Shown: positions 1-10,655 of the stretch, piece by piece | How the letters are laid out: every line of letters starts with the position of its first letter | Numbering within the stretch: the stretch's first letter is position 1 | DNA from: Kitasatospora sp. NBC_00458 | Lineage (GTDB): Bacteria > Actinomycetota > Actinomycetes > Streptomycetales > Streptomycetaceae | Reading direction: 5' to 3' | Assembly (NCBI RefSeq): GCF_036013975.1 | Contig: NZ_CP107904.1 | Coordinates: 2,418,001-2,482,000, forward strand | DNA: 64,000 bases | Made by a program: the position numbers and the translations under genes | Notes under the pieces: generated by a model | Databases searched by the model: none | Told to the model about the DNA's origin: nothing | What the model saw: the letters and a program-made list of their open reading frames with translations, nothing else

Positions 1-409
1 CGAGCCGCTCGTAGAAGACCCGGGCACCACTGGCCACCGCACCCGGGTGGTCGGCGCCGAAGGTGACCACCTCCACCACGGCCGGCCCGCGGACGTACCG
101 GCGCAGCGCCTCGTCCAGCAGTGCCCGCCCGACGCCCGTCCCCCGTGCCCGGGCCGCCACCACCAGCCAGTGCAGGTGGTGGTGGCCCTCCCCGCCGCGG
201 CCGAACAGCAGCCCGCCGAGCGGGCCGTCGGTGTCAGTGCCGGTGTCGGTGTCACTTTCGGCGATCAGCGCGAGGCCGCCCTCGGCGCTTCTCGTCACCG
301 CCCGGTGGAAGCCGGGCTCGGCCACCATCGGCCCGAACCACTCCTCCACCTCCCCCGCGAGTCCGAGGAAGGCGGGAAGGTCGACGTGCTCAGCCAGCCT
401 GATGATCAT
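1..409 (-). CDS. GNAT-family N-acetyltransferase (3' end cut by window edge)
   Basis: Reading leftward from an ATG at 409, the frame is open to base 1 without a stop, so the gene is truncated by the window (about 136 codons visible). The product starts MIIRLAEHVDLPAFLG. It carries an acetyl-CoA-loop-like segment, RARGTGVGRALLDEALRRY, and then VFYERL, the order expected in GNAT acetyltransferases (motif A, then the C-terminal strand/helix). The substrate cannot be predicted. A short Asp/Thr/Gly run (about residues 52-58) is encoded by a small tandem repeat near 224-256. Upstream lies the triplicated repeat region, with no recognisable gene. Confidence 0.8.
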   Translation of the reverse strand, partial: MIIRLAEHVDLPAFLGLAGEVEEWFGPMVAEPGFHRAVTRSAEGGLALIAESDTDTGTDTDGPLGGLLFGRGGEGHHHLHWLVVAARARGTGVGRALLDEALRRYVRGPAVVEVVTFGADHPGAVASGARVFYERL

Positions 410-434
410 CCCGGCAGTCTGCCAGGGACTGCGC

Positions 435-960
435 GCCGGTGGTGCCGTTCCTCTCCGGCGGGCAGCCGTGACCGGCCCGGGCAGGCGCTCCGGGGCACGC
501 CCGACGCACCGGCCCCACCGTCCGCCCTCAACGGCCGCACCCTCAGCCGCACCGGCGGCACGGGGACGGGCGCCGCGAGCGCGGGCCGTTCCCCCGGCCC
601 CTGCCCGTACCGGGGCGGTGATGCCGCTCCCCTCCGGCGGGCCGGACGCGGGGCTCCCGGCGGGCAGCCGCGACCGGCCCCGACAAGCACTCCGGGGCAC
701 GCCCGACACACCGGCCCCAACCGTCCGCCCTCGACAGCCGCACCCTCAGCCGCACCGGTGGCCGCGGGTGCGGTGCGGGGGACGGGCGCCGCAGGCGCGG
801 GTCGGTCCCCCGGCCCCTGCCCGTACCCCCGCCGGTGGTGCCGCTCCCCTCCGGCGGGCCGGACGCACGGCCCCGCCGTCCGCCCTCGACGGCCGCACCC
901 GCGACACGAGGACAGGCGGCCACGGGCGCGGGCCAGTCCCCCGGCCCCTGCCCGTACCGG
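435..960. repeat. three degenerate tandem copies of a ~130-217 bp non-coding unit
   Basis: The gap between the GNAT start (409) and the exonuclease stop (1033) is three direct copies of one GC-rich unit: about 435-613, 614-830 and 831-960. Every copy opens with a version of GCCGGTGGTGCCGCTCCCCT, continues with TCCGGCGGGC, a CCGTCCGCCCTCGACGGCCG-like block and GGCGCGGGCC, and ends with the same 20 bases, CCCCCGGCCCCTGCCCGTAC. Copy 3 lacks the central ~80 bp. All six frames are open in places, but none shows a family motif or consistent codon usage, so I read it as non-coding. It may be a recent local amplification. Confidence 0.75.
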
Positions 961-1032
961 GGCGGCACAGCGGCCCCGGCGCCGGATTCACAGCGCAGGG
1001 GCCTCCGCGCGGGTGCCGTCAGCGCAGGGGCC

Positions 1033-1734
1033 TCAGCGCAGCGGCCAGCGGGGGTCGATGACGGCCTGCGGATCCTTGCCGCGGCGCAGCCAGGCCTGGA
1101 GGTCCTCGGCCCAGGCGCGGTGCCAGGCGATCTGCCGGGTGTGGAGTTCGGCGGGCGGGACGCTGCCGGCCTCGGCGGGGTAGCGCTCGCCGATGGCGAC
1201 GGCCACCAGGACGGCGGCGAGCGCGTCGCTGCCCGCCTCGTGGGCGTCGGTCAGCTCGACGCCGTACACCTCGCAGACCCGCTGGAGCGTCCGGGAGCCC
1301 TTGCGGTACTTGTCCACGGCCCGGTCGATGACCAGGGCGTCGAGGACCGGTCCGACCGGCCCGCCCAGGCGCTCGGCGAGCGGCGGCAGGCCGTGCCGGT
1401 GCAGCTCGGCGTCGAGCAGCGAGAGGTCGAAGGGAGCGTTGAAGGCGACCACCGGCCGGCCGGCGGCGAGCCGCTCGCAGAGGGCGGTGGCTATCTCGTC
1501 CACCGCCTCCTTGGCCGGGCGGCCCTTCGCGCGGGCGAGGTCGTCGCCGATGCCGTGGATCGCCTCGGCCTCGGCGGGGATCGGGATGCCCGGGTCGAGC
1601 AGCCATCCGGTGGCGCTCAGCCGGCGGGCCCCGACGGTGTCCACGAGGGCGGCCGTGACGATGCGGTCCACGGCCGGGTCGGTGCCCGTGGTCTCCAGGT
1701 CGAAGCCGACCAGTGGCTGCTGCCACCAGCTCAT
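1033..1734 (-). CDS. DnaQ-like 3'-5' exonuclease (DEDDh)
   Basis: A 233-residue exonuclease-domain protein (RNase T/DnaQ fold). The metal-binding set is visible: D12 and E14 in FDLETTG, D103 in NAPFDLSLLD, and H165 and D170 in HEAGSDALA, which is the DEDDh arrangement. The family removes nucleotides from 3' ends of DNA or RNA in repair or proofreading; free-standing actinobacterial copies have no assigned partner. I chose the ATG at 1734 because GGAAGGA lies 9 nt upstream and the catalytic core begins 10 residues later. The frame is open to 1797, but that extension has no conserved features. The gene is apparently monocistronic. Confidence 0.88.
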   Translation of the reverse strand: MSWWQQPLVGFDLETTGTDPAVDRIVTAALVDTVGARRLSATGWLLDPGIPIPAEAEAIHGIGDDLARAKGRPAKEAVDEIATALCERLAAGRPVVAFNAPFDLSLLDAELHRHGLPPLAERLGGPVGPVLDALVIDRAVDKYRKGSRTLQRVCEVYGVELTDAHEAGSDALAAVLVAVAIGERYPAEAGSVPPAELHTRQIAWHRAWAEDLQAWLRRGKDPQAVIDPRWPLR

Positions 1735-1827
1735 AGGGGTGTGTCCTTCCGTCCTGCTGGTCGAAACAGCCCCTATCATCGCCCGCCCCTCCGACAATCC
1801 GGCCGGTGGGGCGGGCGGGAGCGGCGG

Positions 1828-3120
1828 TCAGGCCGCTCCGAGCAGGGTCCGGCCGAGCCAGTCGGAGGCGTCCCGGACGCCGGGCAGGACGTAGAAGTAG
1901 CCGCCTCCGGTGGGGCGGAGGAAGCGGGCCAGGGGCTCGTCGGCGAGCCGGTTCTGGACCGCCTCGAACTGGCGGACCACGTCCTGCTGGTAGCAGCAGA
2001 ACACCAGGCCGAGCTCGGGCACGCCGTCCGCGTCGAGGCCGCGGTCGTAGTTGAAGGCGCGGCGCAGGATGCGGCTGTCGCGGCTCGCGGCGGTGCGCGG
2101 GTTGGCGAGCCGGATGTGCGCGTCGAGGGCGGTCACGTCGCCCTTCGGGTCCTGGCCGTAGTCCGGCTTGTCGCTCTCCTTGGTCCGGCCGAGCGGGGCG
2201 CCGTCGGACTTGCGGCGGCCGATCATCCGCTCCTGGTCCTTCAGCGGCACCTCGTCCCAGGGCCCGGTCAGGGTGCGGACGGCCCGGACCACCTGGTAGC
2301 TGCCGCCGACCGCCCAGGCCGGCTCGCCGGTGTCCGCGCCGACCCAGACCAGCCCGTCCATGTCCTGGGCCGACCCGGTGTCGGGGTTCTCGATGCCGTC
2401 CTTGAAGCCGAGCGAGTTGCGGGCGGCGCCGGTGGGGCGGGCGCGGTTCTGGAAGCCGTCCAGCTGCCAGCGCGGCCGGAGCGCGCCACGGCCCGCACGG
2501 AGCAGGTCCCGCACGGCGTGCTCGACGGTGTCCCGGCTGGTGGCGCAGACCTGGAGGGAGACGTCGCCGTGGCACTCGGCGGGGCGCAGCGCGTCGTTGG
2601 GGAAGGTCCGCATCGCGGTGAGCTTCCGGGGGCGGGCACCGGCGAGGCCGTAGCGGGCGTCGAAGAGGGAGGCGCCGACGGCGACGGTGACGGTGAGGTC
2701 GTCGGTGGGCAGGGCGGCGGGCCCGAGGGTGCCGCTGTCGGCGGGCGGGGCGTCGGCGCCGGTGTCGGGCGGGGTGCCCCCGTCGGTGAGGAAGCGGATC
2801 CGGTCGGTGAGGGTGCGCAGCAGCGCCTCCAGGGCCCTGCGGTCGGCGACGTTCACGTCGAAGGCGAGGAAGGTGCCGTAGCCGGGCGGCGGGTTGAGGA
2901 TGCCCGCCTGGTGGTCGCCGTGGAACGGGATCCGGCCGGTGGCCGCCCTCGGCCCGGTGTCGGCGGTCGGGGCACCGGCCGCGGGGCCGGTGGCCGACCG
3001 GGCGGGGGCGGCCGCCCCGAGGGTGAGCGCCCCGGCGGCGCCGGCGCCGAGGGCGGTGCGGACGAAGCTGCGGCGGGAGGCGGCGGGGGCGCCCGGGTCG
3101 GTCGTGGGCTGACTGGTCAA
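1828..3120 (-). CDS. Dyp-type haem peroxidase, Tat-exported (EfeB-like)
   Basis: 430 residues. The N-terminus has a twin-arginine signal (SRRSFVR, residues ~16-22) followed by an Ala/Gly-rich hydrophobic stretch ending near ARSA, so export of the folded haem protein by Tat is expected. The GXXDG fingerprint of DyP peroxidases is present as GFKDGIENP (about residue 238); its Asp assists peroxide heterolysis. A C-terminal ILRRAFNYDRG block is also typical. Length and Tat signal match the EfeB/deferrochelatase group. However, no efeU or efeO iron-uptake genes are adjacent, so an iron-uptake role is only inferred. The start ATG at 3120 gives the twin Arg correct spacing. Confidence 0.9.
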   Translation of the reverse strand: MTSQPTTDPGAPAASRRSFVRTALGAGAAGALTLGAAAPARSATGPAAGAPTADTGPRAATGRIPFHGDHQAGILNPPPGYGTFLAFDVNVADRRALEALLRTLTDRIRFLTDGGTPPDTGADAPPADSGTLGPAALPTDDLTVTVAVGASLFDARYGLAGARPRKLTAMRTFPNDALRPAECHGDVSLQVCATSRDTVEHAVRDLLRAGRGALRPRWQLDGFQNRARPTGAARNSLGFKDGIENPDTGSAQDMDGLVWVGADTGEPAWAVGGSYQVVRAVRTLTGPWDEVPLKDQERMIGRRKSDGAPLGRTKESDKPDYGQDPKGDVTALDAHIRLANPRTAASRDSRILRRAFNYDRGLDADGVPELGLVFCCYQQDVVRQFEAVQNRLADEPLARFLRPTGGGYFYVLPGVRDASDWLGRTLLGAA

Positions 3121-3705
3121 CGGCGGGCCTTCCGGATCGTCGGCAGGAGGCTGCGGGCACGCCGAAGGGGCCTCGCGGCTGCCGGGGGGGAACGTGCGGC
3201 AGGCCCGGAACCGGCCTGCTGATCATGGAATCGACGCTAGCAAGCCCCGGCCCGGCCCGCCCCCGCTCGTGCACCCCGGCTGACCGTCCATCGGCCGATT
3301 ACCGGCCGGTCGCCATCCGTCCGGCCTAGGAAGCCGTCCGGACGGGCTTCCTCGGCGGACGGGCACCCGGGTCGGCCGCGCCCCGCCGACCCGCGCCCCC
3401 GTCGACCCGCACCCCGCCGACCCGAGCCGCGCCCACCGGCACCCACCGGTGCCCAGGATGTCTTTGCAAAGTCGTCCTGGACTTTGCAAAGACGCCCCGG
3501 GACGTGCCTCGTGGATCAGCCCGGGTCCGCGACGCGCCCCGTCCTCCGCCGTGTGGGGCACGCACCCGGGCGTCGCGGCCGGCCTGGTCCACGGGGTTCC
3601 TCGGCGGCCGGGCCGGTCGTGGCCCGGTTCCCCCACGATCCCGCCCGGCCCGACCCCGGACGTCCACCGCGGGGAGGGACCGCCTCCCCCGCCCGGCGGA
3701 GCGCG
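3121..3705. other. 585-bp intergenic region with no convincing gene
   Basis: This lies between the peroxidase start (3120) and the HEPN-like gene's stop (3706), both on the minus strand. It is Pro/Arg/Gly-biased in every frame, with no recognisable motif. Its one clear structure is the twin palindrome at 3460-3493, listed separately. The peroxidase promoter should lie near 3130-3250. Confidence 0.6.
3460..3493. promoter_or_regulatory. twin TTTGCAAA palindromes forming a perfect 14-bp inverted repeat
   Basis: Left arm GTCTTTGCAAAGTC (3460-3473), spacer GTCCTG, right arm GACTTTGCAAAGAC (3480-3493). The arms are perfect inverted copies, and each contains its own palindrome CTTTGCAAAG. The two palindrome centres are 20 bp apart, about two helical turns, as for two dimers bound side by side. 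It is A/T-rich for this genome. It may be an operator for the peroxidase gene 340 bp away, or for something lost from the gap. A 14-bp stem could also act as a terminator for the HEPN-like gene ending at 3706. Confidence 0.6.
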
Positions 3706-4986
3706 TCAGGAGACCGGCCGGGAGTCCGCCCAGATGCCCTCGAACTCCTCGCGGTAGACCTCCAGCAGCCCGGCGTCCGTGCCGCCCGGCTGCTGCCCCG
3801 CGCCGCCGCGCAGCACCAGCGCGGGCGACTCCATGCCGCGGGCGCGCCGCAGGTAGGGCTGGACCACGCCGAGGTCCCGGCTCTGGCGGCGGCCGCCGGC
3901 GCCGAGCCGGCCGTCCCCCGCCGAGCCCTCGACCAGGTAGGCGGTGAACCGGGGGGTCTCGTCGAAGACCCGGATCTCGAACCCGCCCTGGTCGCGCAGC
4001 CGGGCGCGGACCCGGCGGACGTGCAGGATGTTCATCTGGATCGAGCGGGCGAGTTCGCCCCGTCCGAGGCCGAGTTCGCGTTCGCGGCGGCGGACGGCGC
4101 TGCTGGCCGGGTTGAGGAAGAGCAGTCGCACCCGGCAGCCGTCGGTAGCGAGCCGGACAAGCCGCTTGCCGGTGTAGTTCTGGCAGAGCATGCCGAGGCC
4201 GATGCCGAGCGCGTCGAGCCGCCGGGCGCCGTCGAGCAGGTCCTCGACGGGCAGGTCGCGCTGGAGCCGGACCCGGTCAGGGTGGACGGCGACGACGTCC
4301 GCGTACCGGCCGGCGACCAGGGACTCGACGACGTCGGCGGGGACGCCGCCGGACCCGCCGTCGAGCAGGGCGAGCAGCCGGGCGGCGGCGCGCTCGGTCT
4401 GGGCGAGGACGGTGCCGGTGAGGACCCGGTTGCGGGAGACGACGTGCCGGGCGACCTCCAGTTCGTCCAGGGCCAGCTCTATCTCCCGGCGGTCCGCCAG
4501 GTAGGGCTCGAAGCACGGCCAGTGCTGGACCATCAGCTCGCGCAGCTGCGGCAGGGTGAGGAAGACCAGCGGGTCGTCGTCGGCCGGGTCGAGCAGGTAG
4601 CCCTTGCGGCGGCTGACCTCGCGGACGGCGCCGGCCCGGTGCGCCCACTCCTCGCCGGCCGGTCCGGCGGCGGCGGTGACCCAGTCCTCGCCGTGGGCGG
4701 GCGCGTAGATCGGGTGGAGCACCTCGTCGACGAGCGAGCGGAGCCGCTGCTCGACCAGGTTGAGCCAGACGTAGGCGCGGCCGGAGAGCCGGACCCGCTG
4801 GTAGGCGTCGTCCCACTCGGCACCGGACCACGCGAGCGCGGGGACCTCGACCGGCCCGCCCTGGGCGGGCACGACCGCCCGGCCGGTCAGGGCGGGGCGC
4901 ATGACGACCGTCGGCGCCTCGCTGCGGGCGCCGCCCCGGTCGGGGCCGCCGGGCCCACCGCCACGTCCGCCGGCGGGGAACACCAT
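3706..4986 (-). CDS. SAV2148-family HEPN domain-like protein
   Basis: A 426-residue protein. From about residue 50 it matches what I recall of the Streptomyces SAV2148-type HEPN family: a helical core with RAYVWLNLVEQRLRSLVDEV, VSRRKGYLLDPADDDPL, LPQLRELMVQHWPCFEPY and LDELEVARHVVSRNRV. HEPN proteins are often RNases with an RX4-6H motif. Here the expected region reads RNRVLTG without the His; RELMVQH is a weaker alternative, so catalysis is uncertain. The start at ATG 4986 is preceded by GTGAGGTG; the open frame to 5217 is low-complexity and rejected. It is divergent from glgX. The family name is from memory and should be confirmed. Confidence 0.65.
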   Translation of the reverse strand: MVFPAGGRGGGPGGPDRGGARSEAPTVVMRPALTGRAVVPAQGGPVEVPALAWSGAEWDDAYQRVRLSGRAYVWLNLVEQRLRSLVDEVLHPIYAPAHGEDWVTAAAGPAGEEWAHRAGAVREVSRRKGYLLDPADDDPLVFLTLPQLRELMVQHWPCFEPYLADRREIELALDELEVARHVVSRNRVLTGTVLAQTERAAARLLALLDGGSGGVPADVVESLVAGRYADVVAVHPDRVRLQRDLPVEDLLDGARRLDALGIGLGMLCQNYTGKRLVRLATDGCRVRLLFLNPASSAVRRRERELGLGRGELARSIQMNILHVRRVRARLRDQGGFEIRVFDETPRFTAYLVEGSAGDGRLGAGGRRQSRDLGVVQPYLRRARGMESPALVLRGGAGQQPGGTDAGLLEVYREEFEGIWADSRPVS

Positions 4987-5633
4987 GCGCCACCTCACCT
5001 GGTTCCTGCTCGGAGCCGCCCGGCCCGCCGTACGGGTTGCCGTACGCCGGCCGGCTGTGCTGCTGTCTGGATGCTGTCCGTGTGCCGTCCGCCCGTCTCG
5101 TCCGGAACGGCTCACCGCCGGGCCTTCTGATGCTTCGCCACGTGTGCGGGGCGGCCGGACGATCAAGGGTACTGCCCGCCGCGAACCGCCCGCAGCCGGT
5201 TCCGCCACGGCGGCCACCGGCCCCCTCCCGCCCCAACCGTCTCACCTGCCCCGCCCGCCCGGAAGCCCCCGGGCGCCGCCGGGACGGCCCGCGGACGACA
5301 CCGCGACGACACCGCGACGGCGCCGCGGGGATCCGGCCGCGACCACGGCGGCCCCGCGGTGCCCCCGCGACGAGCCCGGGGAGGCACCCGGGGGCGTGCC
5401 GGGGAAGCGCCGAAGGGGCCCCGGGCACCCGGGCGGACACCCGTTCGGGCGAATCCGGCACAAATGGCCCCGCCCGCGGGGGACGCGTCGGGGAGTATGC
5501 GGACTGTGCCGTACGTCACGGCACGCGACCGTCGCACATGCCCGGCCGCCCGGCCGGGAAGAGAGCGTCGGGGTCCGGCCCGACCATCGGACTGACTGTC
5601 AGTTCTCCTTCTATGCAAGGAAGTTGAGGAGCC
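4987..5633. promoter_or_regulatory. divergent promoter region with two perfect dyads (5506-5524, 5591-5603)
   Basis: This 647-bp gap separates the HEPN-like gene from glgX. Most of it is low-complexity GC-rich DNA, including a short repeat of GACGACACCGC near 5294-5320. Two dyads stand out: GTGCCGT-acgtc-ACGGCAC (5506-5524) and ACTGAC-t-GTCAGT (5591-5603). The second lies about 30 bp before the glgX start codon, so both are plausible operators for glgX. A clear GAGGAG ribosome site sits at 5625-5630. Confidence 0.55.
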
Positions 5634-7790
<2,157 letters not shown>

Positions 7791-7809
7791 GACTCCCGGA
7801 GGCCTCGCG

Positions 7810-7838
7810 CCCGCCGGGGCCCGTGGGGCTCCGGCGGG
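7810..7838 (+). terminator. probable rho-independent hairpin after glgX
   Basis: CCCGCCGG (7810-7817) pairs with CCGGCGGG (7831-7838) across a 13-nt loop, 20 bp after the glgX stop. There is no T tract, as is usual in high-GC actinobacteria. Confidence 0.5.
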
Positions 7839-8012
7839 TCCCGGCGTGGCCGCTGGGGCTGGTGGGGCTGGTGGGGCCTCCCGCCCCACCGGTCCCACCG
7901 CCCCCGCCGACGACCGCCTCACCGCCCGCATCACCGCCCTCGTCGCCCCCCGCCACGGCCCCGCGCAGCGCGGCGCACCACCGCCCCGCTCACCTGTTCG
8001 GGTCAGCAACGG

Positions 8013-8042
8013 GTCTTGCACCCCCGCCGGGCCGGGTAGGCA
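8013..8042 (+). promoter_or_regulatory. putative treY promoter, possibly sigmaB-like
   Basis: GTCTT (8013-8017), a 16-bp spacer and GGGTAG (8034-8039) resemble the Streptomyces sigmaB-group pattern GNNTN-(14-16)-GGGTA. An alternative vegetative reading is TTGCAC/TAGGCA with a short 15-bp spacer. The ATG at 8050 follows about 10 nt later without a Shine-Dalgarno sequence, which suggests a leaderless treY mRNA. Stress-sigma control of a trehalose pathway would be sensible but is inference. Confidence 0.4.
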
Positions 8043-8049
8043 TGGACAC

Positions 8050-10611
8050 ATGACCAACGCCGCCGAGCCCGCGCAGCCCCGCCCGGCCGTCGTCCCGTCG
8101 CCGCCCGAACCGGCACCCGCACCGCCGCCGGTGCCCACCGCCAGCTACCGCCTCCAGCTCCAGCCCGGCTTCACCCTGCACGACGCCACCGCCGCCGTCC
8201 CCTACCTGGCCGCCCTCGGCGTCTCCCACCTGCACCTGTCCCCGCTGCTGGAGGCCGTGCCCGGCTCCACCCACGGCTACGACACCGTCGACCACGGCCG
8301 GATCAGCGAGCAGCTCGGCGGCGAGGACGCGCTCCGCGCGCTGGCCGCCGAGGCACACCGGCACGGCCTGCGGCTGATCGCCGACGTGGTGCCCAACCAC
8401 ATGGCCGTCCCCACCCCCGAGCAGCTCAACCGGCCGCTCTGGCACGTCCTGCGGGACGGCCCCGACTCGCCGTACGCGCGCTGGTTCGACATCGACTGGA
8501 CCGCCCAGCCGGGCCCGCCGGACGCACCCGGACGCGGACGGGTGCTGCTGCCGCTGCTCGGCGACCGGCTCGGCGCCGTCCTCGACCGGCTGACCGTCGA
8601 CGGCGACACCCTCCGCTACCACGACCACGCCCTCCCGCTGCGCCCCGGCACCGCCCACCTGCCGCTGCCCGAGCTGCTCGCCCGGCAGTGGTACCGGCTC
8701 GCGTGGTGGCGGCTGGCCCGCACCGAGCTCAACTACCGGCGGTTCTTCACCGTCAACGAGCTGATCGCCGTCCGGGTCGAGGAGCCCGAGGTGTTCGAGG
8801 CGACGCACGCCGTGCTGCTGCGGCTGCACCGGGAGGGGGTCCTGGACGGCTTCCGGATCGACCACCCGGACGGCCTCGCCGACCCGCGCGGCTACCTGGA
8901 GCGGCTGGCCGCGGCCACCGGCGGGGCGTACACGGTGGTGGAGAAGATCCTCACCGGGGACGAGCGGCTGCCCGACGACTGGCCGTGCGCCGGCACCACC
9001 GGGTACGACGCGCTGCGCCGGATCGACGGCGTGCTCACCGACCACGCGGGCGCCTGCCGGCTGGCCGGGGCGTACGAGGCGTTCCTCCGCGGTGCCGAAC
9101 CGGCCGGCGAGCCGTGCGCCGACCCGCACCCGGCGCTCGCCGCCGCGCGGCGCGGCCGCTCCGACATGACCGGGCCGCAGGGCGAGCTGGCCGCCGAGGT
9201 CGAGCGGCTGGTCCGGCTCGCCGTCCGGCTCGGCGCCGCCGACCCCGCGTACGCCGACCACCCGCCCTGGCGGCTGCGGGCCGCACTGCAGCGGCTGCTC
9301 ACCGGCTTCCCCGCCTACCGCCCGTACGTCCGCCCCGGCGAGCCGCTGCCCGCCGTGTCGGCGGAACAGCTGGACGAGGCGCTCGACGGCTCGGCGGACC
9401 CCACCGACCGGCTGGTCGCCGACCTCGCGGCGGGCCGGCTGGGGCGCGGCCCCGAGCAGGACGAGTTCGCCGTCCGGTTCGCGCAGACCGCCGCCGCCGT
9501 GGCCGCCAAGGGCGTCGAGGACACCGCCTTCTACCGGTGGAACGCGCTGCTCGGCCTCAACGAGGTCGGCGGCGAGCCGTCCCGGCCGGGCCTGCGGCCG
9601 GAGGACTTCCACGCCTGGTGCCACTACGTCGAACGGCACTGGCCGCACACCATGACCGTGCTCTCCACGCACGACACCAAGCGCAGCGCCGACGCCCGCG
9701 CCCGGCTCGCCGTCCTCGCCGAACAGCCGGAGGCCTGGGCGGCCGAGGCCGACGCCTGGTCCACGGCGGCCGGCCCCGGCGGCGACCGGGACGGCGACTG
9801 GCTGCTCTGGCAGACCCTCGTCGCCGCCTGGCCGGTCACCCCGGACCGGCTGGTCACCGCCGTGCTCAAGGCCGCCCGGGAGGCCAAGGTCCGCACCTCC
9901 TGGACCGCGCCCGACGACCGCTTCGAGCGCGACCTCGCCGACCGCGCCCGCGCCGTCTTCGGCAACGCCGGACTGCTGCCCCGGATCGAGGGCCAGGTGC
10001 GCGCCCTCGCCCCGTACGCGCGGTCCAACACGCTCGCCGCCGCGCTGCTGCACCTCACCGTGCCCGGCGTGCCCGACCTCTACCAGGGCAGCGAGGAGCC
10101 GCTGTACACGCTGGTCGACCCGGACAACCGGGGCGTCGTCGACCTCGGCCGGCTCGCCGTCCGGCTCACCGACTCGCCCGCCGCCCGGCCCGGCGACCTG
10201 GCCCGGGAGAAGCTGCACCTCACCACCACCGCCCTGCACCTGCGGAGGACCAGGACGCTCGGCGCCCACCGGCCGCTGACGGCGGTCGGCCCCGCCGCCG
10301 GTCACCTGCTCGCCTTCGCGCGCGGCGCGGACGTGGTCAGCGTGGTCACCCGGCTGCCGTACGGGCTCGACCGGGCGGGCGGCTGGGGCACCACCGAGCT
10401 GCACCTGCCCGGACCGCCCGGCCTGCCGGACGGCGGCGGGCGCGCGGACGACGGGCACGCGGACGGCGGGCGCGCGGACGGCGGGCGCGCGGACGGCGGC
10501 CGGTGGACGGACGAGCTCACCGAGCGCCACTTCCCGCCCGGCCCCGTCCCGGTGGCCGACCTGCTGGCGGCGTACCCGGTGGCCCTGCTGACCAGGAGGA
10601 ACACCGCATGA
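8050..10611 (+). CDS. treY: maltooligosyl trehalose synthase TreY
   Basis: 853 residues. It isomerises the reducing-end alpha-1,4 bond of a malto-oligosaccharide to alpha,alpha-1,1, giving maltooligosyl trehalose. GH13 signatures are visible: TASYRLQL near the start, STHGYDTVDH, DVVPNHMA (~115), DGFRIDHPDGLADP (~265), EKILTGDERLP (~297), STHDTKRSAD (~538) and VPDLYQGSEE (~675). It is longer than typical TreY (~780-800), partly from a Pro-rich N-terminus and a four-fold 15-bp repeat (10441-10500) encoding [20 protein letters not shown] (residues 798-817). Its stop overlaps the ATG of a mini-ORF that leads into treZ. Confidence 0.95.
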   Translation: MTNAAEPAQPRPAVVPSPPEPAPAPPPVPTASYRLQLQPGFTLHDATAAVPYLAALGVSHLHLSPLLEAVPGSTHGYDTVDHGRISEQLGGEDALRALAAEAHRHGLRLIADVVPNHMAVPTPEQLNRPLWHVLRDGPDSPYARWFDIDWTAQPGPPDAPGRGRVLLPLLGDRLGAVLDRLTVDGDTLRYHDHALPLRPGTAHLPLPELLARQWYRLAWWRLARTELNYRRFFTVNELIAVRVEEPEVFEATHAVLLRLHREGVLDGFRIDHPDGLADPRGYLERLAAATGGAYTVVEKILTGDERLPDDWPCAGTTGYDALRRIDGVLTDHAGACRLAGAYEAFLRGAEPAGEPCADPHPALAAARRGRSDMTGPQGELAAEVERLVRLAVRLGAADPAYADHPPWRLRAALQRLLTGFPAYRPYVRPGEPLPAVSAEQLDEALDGSADPTDRLVADLAAGRLGRGPEQDEFAVRFAQTAAAVAAKGVEDTAFYRWNALLGLNEVGGEPSRPGLRPEDFHAWCHYVERHWPHTMTVLSTHDTKRSADARARLAVLAEQPEAWAAEADAWSTAAGPGGDRDGDWLLWQTLVAAWPVTPDRLVTAVLKAAREAKVRTSWTAPDDRFERDLADRARAVFGNAGLLPRIEGQVRALAPYARSNTLAAALLHLTVPGVPDLYQGSEEPLYTLVDPDNRGVVDLGRLAVRLTDSPAARPGDLAREKLHLTTTALHLRRTRTLGAHRPLTAVGPAAGHLLAFARGADVVSVVTRLPYGLDRAGGWGTTELHLPGPPGLPDGGGRADDGHADGGRADGGRADGGRWTDELTERHFPPGPVPVADLLAAYPVALLTRRNTA
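10441..10500 (+). repeat. 4 x 15-bp tandem repeat inside treY
   Basis: Units CGCGCGGACGACGGG, CACGCGGACGGCGGG, CGCGCGGACGGCGGG and CGCGCGGACGGCGGC run head to tail in frame. They encode a charged Gly/Asp-rich linker near the TreY C-terminus, probably a surface loop. The copy number could vary between strains. Confidence 0.85.
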
Positions 10612-10655
10612 GGCCGGACGCCCCCAGCACGACCGGCTCCCGGGAGGCGCCGTGA
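10608..10655 (+). CDS. 15-codon linking ORF coupling treY to treZ
   Basis: An ATG at 10608 overlaps the treY stop as ATGA. It reads 15 codons (MRPDAPSTTGSREAP) and stops at 10653-10655, overlapping the treZ GTG as GTGA. It has a near-perfect ribosome site, AGGAGGA (10594-10600), 7 nt upstream, while treZ has GGGAGG inside the mini-ORF. The simplest reading is a translational relay in which terminating ribosomes are passed from treY to the mini-ORF and then to treZ. The peptide matches no family I know; the function, if any, is the act of translation. Confidence 0.5.
   Translation: MRPDAPSTTGSREAP

Noticed and set aside
7990..10530. An 846-codon minus-strand frame across treY
   Set aside because: It is an antisense shadow rich in Val/Gly/Arg with no family motif.
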